A stretch of 64,000 nt of DNA from Bryobacterales bacterium. Lineage in GTDB: Bacteria; Acidobacteriota; Terriglobia; Bryobacterales; Bryobacteraceae. Every line of letters begins with the position of its first letter. Position 1 is the first letter of the stretch. Positions 42,705-50,064 of the stretch are shown here, in pieces. The position numbers were made by a program, and so were the translations under genes. The stretch is taken from contig JAFAQY010000015.1 of NCBI GenBank assembly GCA_019261985.1, forward strand, positions 25,043 through 89,042, given 5' to 3'. The notes beneath the pieces are model-generated. The model was not told where the DNA came from, did not search any database, and saw only the letters and a list, made by a program, of their open reading frames with translations.

Positions 42705-44363
42705 GTGCGCACATTTTTTGTTTTTATGGCACTAACGCCTCTAGCAGCCGCACAATCGCTGTACGACCGCTTTTTCGACGAATTCTATTTCCCATCCAAC
42801 CCCACCGCCGCCACATCGGCGGGAATTCACACATACGATTCGCAGCTTGAAGACTACTCCAAAAACGGCGTCGTGAAAAAATCGGCCGATTTGAAGAAAT
42901 GGGAAGCCGAATTTGAGAAGGAGCCGCCGTCAGACGATCGAGATCTGGTGGTGGCTTACATCCACGCCAACTTGCTGGAACTCGAAAACATCAAGCAATG
43001 GGAGAAGAACCCGGATCTTTATTCGAGCGGAATCACCAATAGCGCTTACGTGATCATGAGCCGCAAGTTCGCGCCCGAGGATGCGCGCCTGAAATCGCTG
43101 ATCGACCGCGAGCGCCAGATGATGAAAGTCCTTCAGGACGCGCGGGTGAACTTGGCCAACCCTCCCCGCATCTACACCGAAGTTGCGATCGAGCAGCTTC
43201 CCGGCAACATCGATTTTTTCGCGCACGATGTTCCGCTTGCATTTGTCCATGCGAAAAATAAGAAGCTGACCGCGGAATTCAAGACTTCGAACGACGCCGT
43301 GATCGCCGCGTTGAAGGACTATGAAGCTTTCTTGAAACACGATCTGCTGGCGCGCTCCAACGGCGACTTCCGCCTGGGCGCCGAGAATTATTCTAAGAAG
43401 CTGCTGTATGAGGAGATGGTGGACACTCCACTCGACCGGCTGCTGGAAATCGGTTATCAAAACCTGCGAGACAACCAGCGGGCCTTTCGTGAAACGGCGG
43501 CGAAGATCGATGCTTCCAAAACCCCGCAGCAGATCCTGGCGGAAATGGAAAAAGACCACCCCGCTCCCGACCAGCTTCTAAAGGCATTCCGCGATACGGC
43601 TTCCGAGGTCCGCAATTTCGTGGACGTGAAAAAGATTGTCACCGTACCCTCGCCCGTGCCGCCGATGGTGCAAGAAACTCCGCCATTCATGCGCGCGCTT
43701 ACTTCCGCTTCGATGGACACTCCTGGTCCATATGAGAAAGTCGCCAAAGAAGCATTCCTCAATGTCACTTTGCCCGAAAAGGACTGGCCCGCGGATCGCG
43801 TCGAGGATTACATGGAGAGCTTCCATCGCGGCGTAATCCTGAGCACCACGATCCATGAGGCTTATCCCGGCCATTACGTACAATTCCTCTGGGTACAAAA
43901 GCTCAATTCGAAAGTACGGAAGCTGCTCGGCGCCAACACAAACGTTGAAGGCTGGGCGCACTACTGCGAGCAAATGCTGCTCGACGAAGGCTATACCACC
44001 GATCCGCGCATGCGTCTGGGACAACTACAAGATGCCCTACTGCGCAACGCGCGCTTCATCGTCGGCATCGAGATGCATACCGGCAAGCGCACCTTCGATC
44101 AGGGTGTCGAATTTTTCGAAAAGGAAGGCTATCAGACTCACGAGATCGCGCTCAAGGAAACCAAGCGCGGGACGTCCGACCCCATATATCTGTACTACAC
44201 GCTCGGCAAGCTCCAGATTCTGAAATTGCGCGACGATTACCGCAAGCTGAAGGGCGCGCAATTTTCGCTCCAGGAGTTCCATGACAATTTCCTGAAGCAG
44301 GGGTTTCCGCCGATCAAGATCGTGCGGCACGCAATGCTCGGAAACGACTCGCCTTCCCTTTGA
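42705..44363 (+). CDS. secreted DUF885-family putative metallopeptidase
   Basis: The 552-residue protein has a signal peptide (about 1-17: [20 protein letters not shown] start; an ATG at 42726 would shorten it). The helical domain is typical of DUF885. The metal-binding-type motif is [13 protein letters not shown] (about 384), followed by a [13 protein letters not shown] segment, which carries the third ligand Glu. DUF885 proteins are likely zinc carboxypeptidases/dipeptidases. It is followed after 28 bases by an M2 peptidase, so both may degrade extracellular peptides. Confidence 0.85.
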   Translation: MRTFFVFMALTPLAAAQSLYDRFFDEFYFPSNPTAATSAGIHTYDSQLEDYSKNGVVKKSADLKKWEAEFEKEPPSDDRDLVVAYIHANLLELENIKQWEKNPDLYSSGITNSAYVIMSRKFAPEDARLKSLIDRERQMMKVLQDARVNLANPPRIYTEVAIEQLPGNIDFFAHDVPLAFVHAKNKKLTAEFKTSNDAVIAALKDYEAFLKHDLLARSNGDFRLGAENYSKKLLYEEMVDTPLDRLLEIGYQNLRDNQRAFRETAAKIDASKTPQQILAEMEKDHPAPDQLLKAFRDTASEVRNFVDVKKIVTVPSPVPPMVQETPPFMRALTSASMDTPGPYEKVAKEAFLNVTLPEKDWPADRVEDYMESFHRGVILSTTIHEAYPGHYVQFLWVQKLNSKVRKLLGANTNVEGWAHYCEQMLLDEGYTTDPRMRLGQLQDALLRNARFIVGIEMHTGKRTFDQGVEFFEKEGYQTHEIALKETKRGTSDPIYLYYTLGKLQILKLRDDYRKLKGAQFSLQEFHDNFLKQGFPPIKIVRHAMLGNDSPSL

Positions 44364-44391
44364 CCAGCGCGCCGGACGTAATATATCGTTC

Positions 44392-46212
44392 ATGAGAAGA
44401 TTTCTGCCGTTTCTGGTCCCGGTGCTGTTCGTCGCCAGTTCCTGTTCCACGACTTCCACTTCCGCGGCGGACGATGCAAAGCGCTTTCTGGCCGACGCCG
44501 AAGACAAACTCAATACGCTAAACGTGGAATCGCAGCGCGGCGATTGGGTGCATGAGAACTTTATAACCGACGACACCGAGGCGCTCGGCGCCAAGGGCGA
44601 CCAACGCCTGATCGACGAACAGGTGAAGGACGCGAAAGAGGCGGCGAAGTTCGATAAACAGAAGCTGGCGCCGGAAATGGCGCGCAAAATGGAGCTGCTG
44701 AAAAACGGCCTGGTGCTGGCCGCGCCCGCCGATCCCAAAGAGAGCGAGGAAGTCACGCGGATCGCGGCTTCGCTCGACGGCGCCTATGGCCGCGGGAAAT
44801 ATTGCCCGGAGCGCCTGAAAAAGACGCAGAAGCCGTGCCTCGACATTGAAGACATCACGCGCATCATGGCGACCAGCCGCGATCCCAAGGAGCTGCTGGA
44901 TGCCTGGACCGGCTGGCATTCGATTTCGCCGCCGATGCGCAAGGATTTTACCCGGTTCGTTCAGCTCGCCAACAAAGGCGCGACGGAACTCGGCTTCAAA
45001 GACACTGGCGCAATGTGGCGATCGAAATATGATATGGCGCCCGACGACTTCGCCAGGGAACTCGACCGCCTGTGGGATCAGGTGCGCCCGCTTTATCTAT
45101 CGCTGCACGCTTACGTTCGCGCGAAGCTGCATGAAAAATACGGCGACGTGGTCCCGGCCAATGGCCCGATCCCCGCGCATCTGCTCGGAAACATTTGGGC
45201 GCAGGATTGGACCAACGTTTACAAGCTGGTCGCGCCGCCGAATGCAGACCCGGGCTATGATCTCACGCAAATCCTGAAATCGCGTAATACGCAGCCGCTG
45301 GATATGGTGCGCTATGGCGAAGGTTTCTTTAAATCGTTGGGATTCGCGCCGCTGCCGGAAACGTTCTGGCAGCGCAGTCTTTTCGTGAAGCCGCGCGACC
45401 GGGATGTGGTCTGCCATGCGAGCGCTTGGGACATCGACAACCAGGACGATCTCCGCATCAAGATGTGCATCGAGATCAATGCGGAGGATTTCACGACCGT
45501 TCACCATGAACTCGGACACAACTTCTATCAGCGCGCGTACAAGAGCCAGCCTGCGCTGTTCCGGGATAGCGCCAACGACGGCTTCCACGAGGCCATCGGC
45601 GATACGATCGCGCTTTCGGTCACGCCGGAATACCTGGTGAAACTCGGTTTTTTGAAGCAGCCGCCGGATGCATCGAAAGACATCGGGTTGCTCTTAAATA
45701 AGGCTTTGGAGAAGATCGCGTTCCTGCCCTTTGGCTTGATGATCGATCAGTGGCGCTGGAAGGTATTTTCCGGCGAAATCCCTCCTGAGAAATACAACGA
45801 GGCGTGGTGGGACCTGCGGCTGAAATATCAAGGCGTGGCTCCCCCGGTGGCGCGCTCGGAAACCGATTTCGATCCCGGCGCGAAATACCATGTCGCCGCG
45901 GATGTCCCCTACATGCGCTATTTCCTCGCGGACATTCTCCAATTCCAATTCCACCGCGCGCTGGCGAAGGAGGCGGGTTGTCCCGCTCCCGGCAGCAACA
46001 CGCCGCTGAATCGGTGCTCGATTTATGAAAGCAAGGCCGCCGGCGATAAGCTGAACTCGATGCTTCAAATGGGATTGAGCAAGCCTTGGCAGGAGGCGCT
46101 GTATACCATTTCCGGCCAACGCGAGATGGACGCGAGCGCGATCCGCGATTATTTCAAGCCACTGGAAGATTGGCTGAATGAGCAGAACGCGGGCAAACCC
46201 GTAGGGTGGTGA
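44392..46212 (+). CDS. M2-family peptidyl-dipeptidase (ACE-like)
   Basis: The 606-residue protein begins with a signal that includes VASSC near residue 18, a possible but imperfect lipobox. The M2 zinc motif HHELGH lies at 371-376 with the downstream EAIGDT Glu (about 400). Surrounding sequence (AWDIDNQDDLRIKMCI, NDGFHEAIGDT) is like angiotensin-converting-enzyme-type peptidases, which remove dipeptides from C-termini. It lies 28 bases after the DUF885 gene and probably shares its promoter. Confidence 0.92.
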   Translation: MRRFLPFLVPVLFVASSCSTTSTSAADDAKRFLADAEDKLNTLNVESQRGDWVHENFITDDTEALGAKGDQRLIDEQVKDAKEAAKFDKQKLAPEMARKMELLKNGLVLAAPADPKESEEVTRIAASLDGAYGRGKYCPERLKKTQKPCLDIEDITRIMATSRDPKELLDAWTGWHSISPPMRKDFTRFVQLANKGATELGFKDTGAMWRSKYDMAPDDFARELDRLWDQVRPLYLSLHAYVRAKLHEKYGDVVPANGPIPAHLLGNIWAQDWTNVYKLVAPPNADPGYDLTQILKSRNTQPLDMVRYGEGFFKSLGFAPLPETFWQRSLFVKPRDRDVVCHASAWDIDNQDDLRIKMCIEINAEDFTTVHHELGHNFYQRAYKSQPALFRDSANDGFHEAIGDTIALSVTPEYLVKLGFLKQPPDASKDIGLLLNKALEKIAFLPFGLMIDQWRWKVFSGEIPPEKYNEAWWDLRLKYQGVAPPVARSETDFDPGAKYHVAADVPYMRYFLADILQFQFHRALAKEAGCPAPGSNTPLNRCSIYESKAAGDKLNSMLQMGLSKPWQEALYTISGQREMDASAIRDYFKPLEDWLNEQNAGKPVGW

Positions 46213-46387
46213 ACGCCGGGCGGGATTGACAACCCTTCTCCTCACGTGCAAGTTTCGGCATCCGTCCTCGCCGTCATGGATCTGCGGTTCGCTTCAATGA
46301 ACGGCCGATCGCTGCCGATGACCGCTCCGGCCGCAACGCTGAATACCTTGGCCGGATGACGGGAGTATTTCCGGCAATGGACCACAT

Positions 46388-46496
46388 GGCAAAGCGGAAG
46401 AACTCAAACAACTTCGGCTGTCCGAACTCTGCAACGAAATCGGTATCGCCAGCGCGGAAGCCGACCGCGGCGAGTTTGTTGACGGCGAGGAACTCA
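46388..46496 (+). pseudogene. relic of a ParD-type antitoxin
   Basis: A short open stretch reads GKAEELKQLRLSELCNEIGIASAEADRGEFVDGEEL, in which EIGI...EADRGEFVDGEE matches the C-terminal half of ribbon-helix-helix antitoxins. No start codon or N-terminal half is visible and no toxin follows; the frame runs into the convergent VOC gene. The rest of 46213-46536 shows nothing else. Confidence 0.4.
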
Positions 46497-46536
46497 CACC
46501 GAACACGCCATCGTTAATCCGGAAACCGCCGGCGTC

Positions 46537-46902
46537 TCAGCCGCGCTGCTGGTACAGACCGATCACATTTCCCGCCGGATCGAGAAAACGGGCGGTAATT
46601 TCCGGAGCATCCATCCCCACCGGCTGCACGATCTCTCCACCATTGGCGAGGACGGCCTTAAGAGTGGCCTCGATATCATCCGCCATCACGTAAATGAGAA
46701 GACCGGGCTCGGATGCCGCTTTCCGGCGTAATATCCATGTCCCGCTGACTTCTCCAACACCATCGTCGAAGGCGACGCTGCCGTCTCCGCGCTTTCGAAT
46801 CCTCCAGCCAAAGACCTTTTCATAGAAATCAGCCGAGCGCTGGATATCCTCCGCGGGTATCTCGACGTAGCAGATCTTACCGTTGGCGAATGTTGGAGGC
46901 AT
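46537..46902 (-). CDS. VOC-superfamily (glyoxalase/bleomycin-resistance-like) protein
   Basis: The 121-residue protein has the paired beta-alpha-beta folds of the VOC superfamily: ICYVEIPAEDIQRSADFYEKVFGW at the N-terminus and ITARFLDPAGNVIGLYQ at the C-terminus with a metal-site Glu replaced by other residues in part. Reaction unknown. It is the last gene of the operon that begins at 49198, after an 11-base gap. Confidence 0.85.
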   Translation of the reverse strand: MPPTFANGKICYVEIPAEDIQRSADFYEKVFGWRIRKRGDGSVAFDDGVGEVSGTWILRRKAASEPGLLIYVMADDIEATLKAVLANGGEIVQPVGMDAPEITARFLDPAGNVIGLYQQRG

Positions 46903-46913
46903 TTAAGGCGCGG

Positions 46914-47921
46914 CTACTTCTTGCCGAGCACCTGCTTGGCCTTGCCGCCCTTGTCTTGGGTGTAATGCTCCAGATCCTCGTTGCCTTCAAGGCAGGCGAA
47001 TTCCATCTGCTCGTAAGGATGGCCGTCGGACATGGTCGTCTGCCGGTTGCGCGGAATATTCCAGCGCGCGGTCCATGGCCGCGTGTACAGGTCGGGGTCC
47101 TCGATGGTAGCTTCATACACGATCGTGTTTGCGTCCTGAGGAATGAACTTCTCCGTTACGTGTAACGCTTCCGTTTTGAAGTTGCCGGATGTGTCGAACC
47201 AGGTTTTGGTGTTCTGATTCGTTGTATCGACCACCAGCGTGTCTCCTTCCCAGTGGCCAACGGGATCGCCCTGGAAAAGCCGGATTTTCGGATCGATGTG
47301 CTTACGGCCGTCGGTCGGGATCACGCGGACCGTGTGCATGAACTCGGAAAGCTGGACGAAATAGCCGGGCGTCTGAATAATCTGCATGCCGAATTGGTTC
47401 GACTCGCTGTGCGGCACGCCGGATTGATAGCAGTGCAGCTCCGGCTCATCCGCCATGTGATTGTTAACAATGTCCTGCTGCTTCGCGCGCGCCTCGGGTT
47501 TGTAGGGGATGTGGCCGTCGGGGGGGTCGACGATCCGCTGACCGCCGCCGCCTCCAAATCCTGTCGCCGCGAGATTCGGATTCGCCGGCGGAGGAGGAGC
47601 CGGGGCATCTCCGCCCTTTGCGCCGCCGGGGCCACGCCCAGCGCCGCCGCGTCCAGCTGCAGGCTCGATATCGGTGATCGCGGGAGGCGTCCAGAAACCC
47701 TGCATGTCGGGATGCCCATCGGGAAGCCGCGGCATCGGACCGGCCGGAGGCTGGGGAGCGCCCTTCCCTCCTCCCCGCCCAAAGCCCTTTCCGCCGCCCT
47801 TCGCACCGGCTTTACCATCTTGAGGAGGCGCGCCGTCTTGTCCGGCGCTCGGAGTCGGAGCCACAAACGCGACGGTTACGCCCGCCGCTACAACGAATCC
47901 CAGTAGTAAGCTCTTCTTCAT
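46914..47921 (-). CDS. secreted DTLVV(D/E)-family protein, paralog 3, with Gly-rich linker
   Basis: The 335-residue protein has a signal peptide (about 1-22) and a long Gly/Lys/Pro-rich linker (about 28-58, 85-125) before the family landmarks: RLPDGHPDMQGFW, DGHIPYKPEARAKQQ, CYQSGVPHS, DGRKHIDPKIRLFQG, GHWEGDTLVVDTTN, TWFDTSGNF, TEALHVTEKF and MEFACLEGNED. The terminal CLEGNED replaces the ENN end of the others. It lies between paralog 4 (12-base gap) and the VOC gene. The low-complexity linker sets it apart and may allow attachment to the envelope. Confidence 0.76.
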   Translation of the reverse strand: MKKSLLLGFVVAAGVTVAFVAPTPSAGQDGAPPQDGKAGAKGGGKGFGRGGGKGAPQPPAGPMPRLPDGHPDMQGFWTPPAITDIEPAAGRGGAGRGPGGAKGGDAPAPPPPANPNLAATGFGGGGGQRIVDPPDGHIPYKPEARAKQQDIVNNHMADEPELHCYQSGVPHSESNQFGMQIIQTPGYFVQLSEFMHTVRVIPTDGRKHIDPKIRLFQGDPVGHWEGDTLVVDTTNQNTKTWFDTSGNFKTEALHVTEKFIPQDANTIVYEATIEDPDLYTRPWTARWNIPRNRQTTMSDGHPYEQMEFACLEGNEDLEHYTQDKGGKAKQVLGKK

Positions 47922-47933
47922 TTCCGTGATCTC

Positions 47934-48680
47934 CTACTTCCCCCCGTACACCAGATCCTGGCACTCATATTCCAGAATGCGCGCCGTCGGCCCCGTCTTC
48001 TGCGTCATAGGAATGCTGATCTTCCAATCTTTCGAAAAGGTCTTCGGATCGTGCATGGTGGCCTCATACAGCAGCGTAGTGGGCGATGTGCGCGTGTACT
48101 TCTCCGTCACGTGCAACTGATCGCTATGATAATTCCCTGCCTTGTCGAACCAAGTCTGATCGTTAAAGTTGGTGATGTCCACCACCAGGCTGTCGCCCTC
48201 CCAGTGTCCGCGCGAGTCGCCGAGCCAAAAGTCCAGCCCATCGATGTGCGGGCTGCCGTCCAAATAGATCATGCGGTAAACGTGCGCGTACTCGGACACG
48301 ATGGCGATGTATTTTTCGTTCTCAAAGATCTGGAACGGATAGCCCATGTACATCAGTCGCGGAACGCCGGGCATGTAGCATTTATTCACCAGATCCAGCG
48401 CCTTGGCGTTTTTGCCATTTTCGTTGCGTTTGGCGACGGCGGCCGGAAGATATGGAATTTTGCCGTTGGAAGGGTCCTTGATAAAACCGCCCTTTTCGAT
48501 GTTGTCGCCGGCCTTCGGGGGCGGCTGCCATATTCCCATTAGGTCCGGCTGGTTGAACCAGGTCTTTCCAACCGAAAATGCCACGCCCTTAGCTTGGCCC
48601 GAAGCGGGCAACTGGGCGATCCATAGCACGGCCGCGGCAGTTCCCGCCGCGACACTTAATCCCAAGAAGCGGTTTTTCAT
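47934..48680 (-). CDS. secreted DTLVV(D/E)-family protein, paralog 4
   Basis: The 248-residue protein has a signal peptide (about 1-29, ASGQA) and the landmarks LMGIWQPPPKAG, GKIPYLPAAVAKRNEN, KCYMPGVPRLMY, GSPHIDGLDFWLGDSRG, GHWEGDSLVVDITN, TWFD, HVTEKY and EYECQDL. The order of motifs is the same as in paralogs 1-3 but VGDSL replaces DTL-type residues in part. It is second in the operon of DUF6152, paralog 4, paralog 3, VOC. Confidence 0.76.
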   Translation of the reverse strand: MKNRFLGLSVAAGTAAAVLWIAQLPASGQAKGVAFSVGKTWFNQPDLMGIWQPPPKAGDNIEKGGFIKDPSNGKIPYLPAAVAKRNENGKNAKALDLVNKCYMPGVPRLMYMGYPFQIFENEKYIAIVSEYAHVYRMIYLDGSPHIDGLDFWLGDSRGHWEGDSLVVDITNFNDQTWFDKAGNYHSDQLHVTEKYTRTSPTTLLYEATMHDPKTFSKDWKISIPMTQKTGPTARILEYECQDLVYGGK

Positions 48681-48784
48681 TAAAGAGACTCCCTACAACC
48701 GCGCTCTCGCGGTGGCGGCTCCGAGTATGATCGCACAACTCTGGTTGCGCGAGCCGCGCGCGCAAGAAGCGTTTTAAGCGTTCG

Positions 48785-49198
48785 TTATTTTTCGCCGCCC
48801 TTGCCTTCAGGCAGCGGAGACGAATTCAACGTGAGCCGGCGGCCATCGGCGAACACCACGTTTTGCGCCCACATAAGGTTCGTCCCATCCTTCGCGAGAT
48901 AGCCGTTGACTGTGATCTCCTCGCCGCCTTTGATCATATCCTTACGCCAGCCGGCGCGATAGAGGCCATTCGGGGGAGGAGTTTCGGCCGTCCACAGCTC
49001 GGTTTTTCCGTCTTCTTTGGTCACCTCAAGCTGCAGGTGCGAATGCGGATTGACCCAGTCCATTTTGACCACTTTCCCCTTGATGGCCACCGGTTTCGTA
49101 TTGTCATATTCGGCGGCAAAAGAATGATGTGCGAGGACCGGCAGGGCGGCGGCCAGCAGTGTCGCGCAGCCCATCAACAGAGCATGTTTTAAGTTCAT
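48785..49198 (-). CDS. secreted DUF6152-family protein
   Basis: The 137-residue protein has a signal peptide (NLKHALLMGCATLLAAALPVLA) and the DUF6152 start HHSFAAEYDNTKPVAIKGKVVKMDWVNPHSH. It is an OB-fold-like beta protein of unknown role. I chose the ATG at 49198 rather than 49225 because it directly precedes the signal. It is the first gene of the operon; this pairing of DUF6152 with DTLVV(D/E)-family proteins suggests a shared function. Confidence 0.83.
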   Translation of the reverse strand: MNLKHALLMGCATLLAAALPVLAHHSFAAEYDNTKPVAIKGKVVKMDWVNPHSHLQLEVTKEDGKTELWTAETPPPNGLYRAGWRKDMIKGGEEITVNGYLAKDGTNLMWAQNVVFADGRRLTLNSSPLPEGKGGEK

Positions 49199-49233
49199 AA
49201 AATTCAGGCCTCCAGGTTCTTTCAAGACCCAAT

Positions 49234-49260
49234 AGTATAACGCGCGCCGGGATGGGTCAA
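49234..49260 (-). promoter_or_regulatory. candidate sigma70-type promoter for the DUF6152 operon
   Basis: On the minus strand TTGACC (49255-49260) and TATACT (49234-49239) are separated by 15 bases, about 36 bases upstream of the DUF6152 start. The spacing is a little short but both boxes are good. Confidence 0.5.
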
Positions 49261-49319
49261 GTTACTGATACCAAAGTACTGACGAGAAAAATATTCACAA
49301 AGGAAAACTGCCGGGCTGG

Positions 49320-49340
49320 ATGTTAGCATCGTGCTAACAT
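49320..49340. promoter_or_regulatory. perfect palindrome upstream of second higBA-type operon
   Basis: The arms ATGTTAGCA (49320-49328) and TGCTAACAT (49332-49340) are perfect inverted repeats with a 3-base spacer. The palindrome ends 5 bases before the toxin ATG, as expected for the autoregulatory operator of the antitoxin. Confidence 0.7.
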
Positions 49341-49345
49341 GGAGC

Positions 49346-49640
49346 ATGAACGTGATCAGCAGGAGGGGGACTGATTGCGCTCCTGGACGCAAAAAAGATC
49401 GATGGCGACAGACGCCGCGAAGCAGTGATGTGGTTCTACGTCGCGCGCGCGGCTCAATGGAAATCGCTTGAAGATGTGCGTAAGGATTTCCCCTCGGTTG
49501 ACCGGGTCGGCGCGTATCTGATCTTTAACGTTCGCCATAATCGTTATCGGCTAATCGTAAAGCATGTGTTCCCGAATCCACGTCTGTATGTAAAGGCATT
49601 CCTGAGCCACAAGGAGTATGACCGGTATGAATTCGACTAA
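49346..49640 (+). pseudogene. HigB-like toxin broken by a one-base insertion
   Basis: The frame from ATG 49346 gives NVISRR, the typical HigB start, then reaches a run of five G at 49365-49369. With four G the frame continues as GLIALLDAKKIDGDRRRE into the toxin body (FYVARAAQWKSLEDVRKDFPSVDRVGAYLIFNV ... HKEYDRYEFD), ending at 49640. As it stands, the body could be made only from an internal ATG at 49425, lacking about 30 residues. The antitoxin follows intact. The toxin family cleaves mRNA on the ribosome. Confidence 0.82.
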
Positions 49641-50040
49641 TAGTGCCACCTTCCTCAACGCTGGACGATACGGCCGCCTTTGCGCCCGGGTCCTTCCCAA
49701 GGTCATCGAATCCGAAACCGAATTCGACCGCATGGTGGACCAACTAGAGGACCTGGATTCGAAACCCAACCCGAGCGCCGAGGAAACAGCACTAATTAGC
49801 CTGCTCGCCAAACTGATCGAGGATTACGACCATATCCATTACCCGCTTCCGGATATTGCGCCGCATCAGATGGTTGCTTACCTGATGGAGCAGCGTGGCC
49901 TGAAGCAAATCGACCTGGTTGAGATTCTCGGTTCCCGCGCTCAAGTATCGGACCTGGTGAACGGCAAACGGTCGATCAGCAAATCCCAGGCCAAGAAGCT
50001 GGCCGCCTTCTTTCATGTTTCAACAGATCTGTTCCTCTAA
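49627..50040 (+). CDS. HigA-like antitoxin with C-terminal helix-turn-helix
   Basis: The 137-residue protein starts inside the toxin 3' end; the ATG at 49627 is 10 bases after AAGGAG, a better spacing than the ATG at 49618. An N-terminal helical part (about 1-75) precedes a helix-turn-helix of the Cro/CI type (PHQMVAYLMEQRGLKQIDLVEILGSRAQVSDLVNGKRSISK). It would bind the palindrome upstream of the operon. The gene is intact although its toxin is broken. Confidence 0.87.
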   Translation: MNSTNSATFLNAGRYGRLCARVLPKVIESETEFDRMVDQLEDLDSKPNPSAEETALISLLAKLIEDYDHIHYPLPDIAPHQMVAYLMEQRGLKQIDLVEILGSRAQVSDLVNGKRSISKSQAKKLAAFFHVSTDLFL

Positions 50041-50064
50041 GTGAACGTGGGCTGACGTCGCCAC

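Noticed and set aside
46294..46506. 70-codon minus-strand frame in the gap after the M2 peptidase
   Set aside because: Ser-rich composition with no known motif; the plus strand carries a better ParD-like relic.
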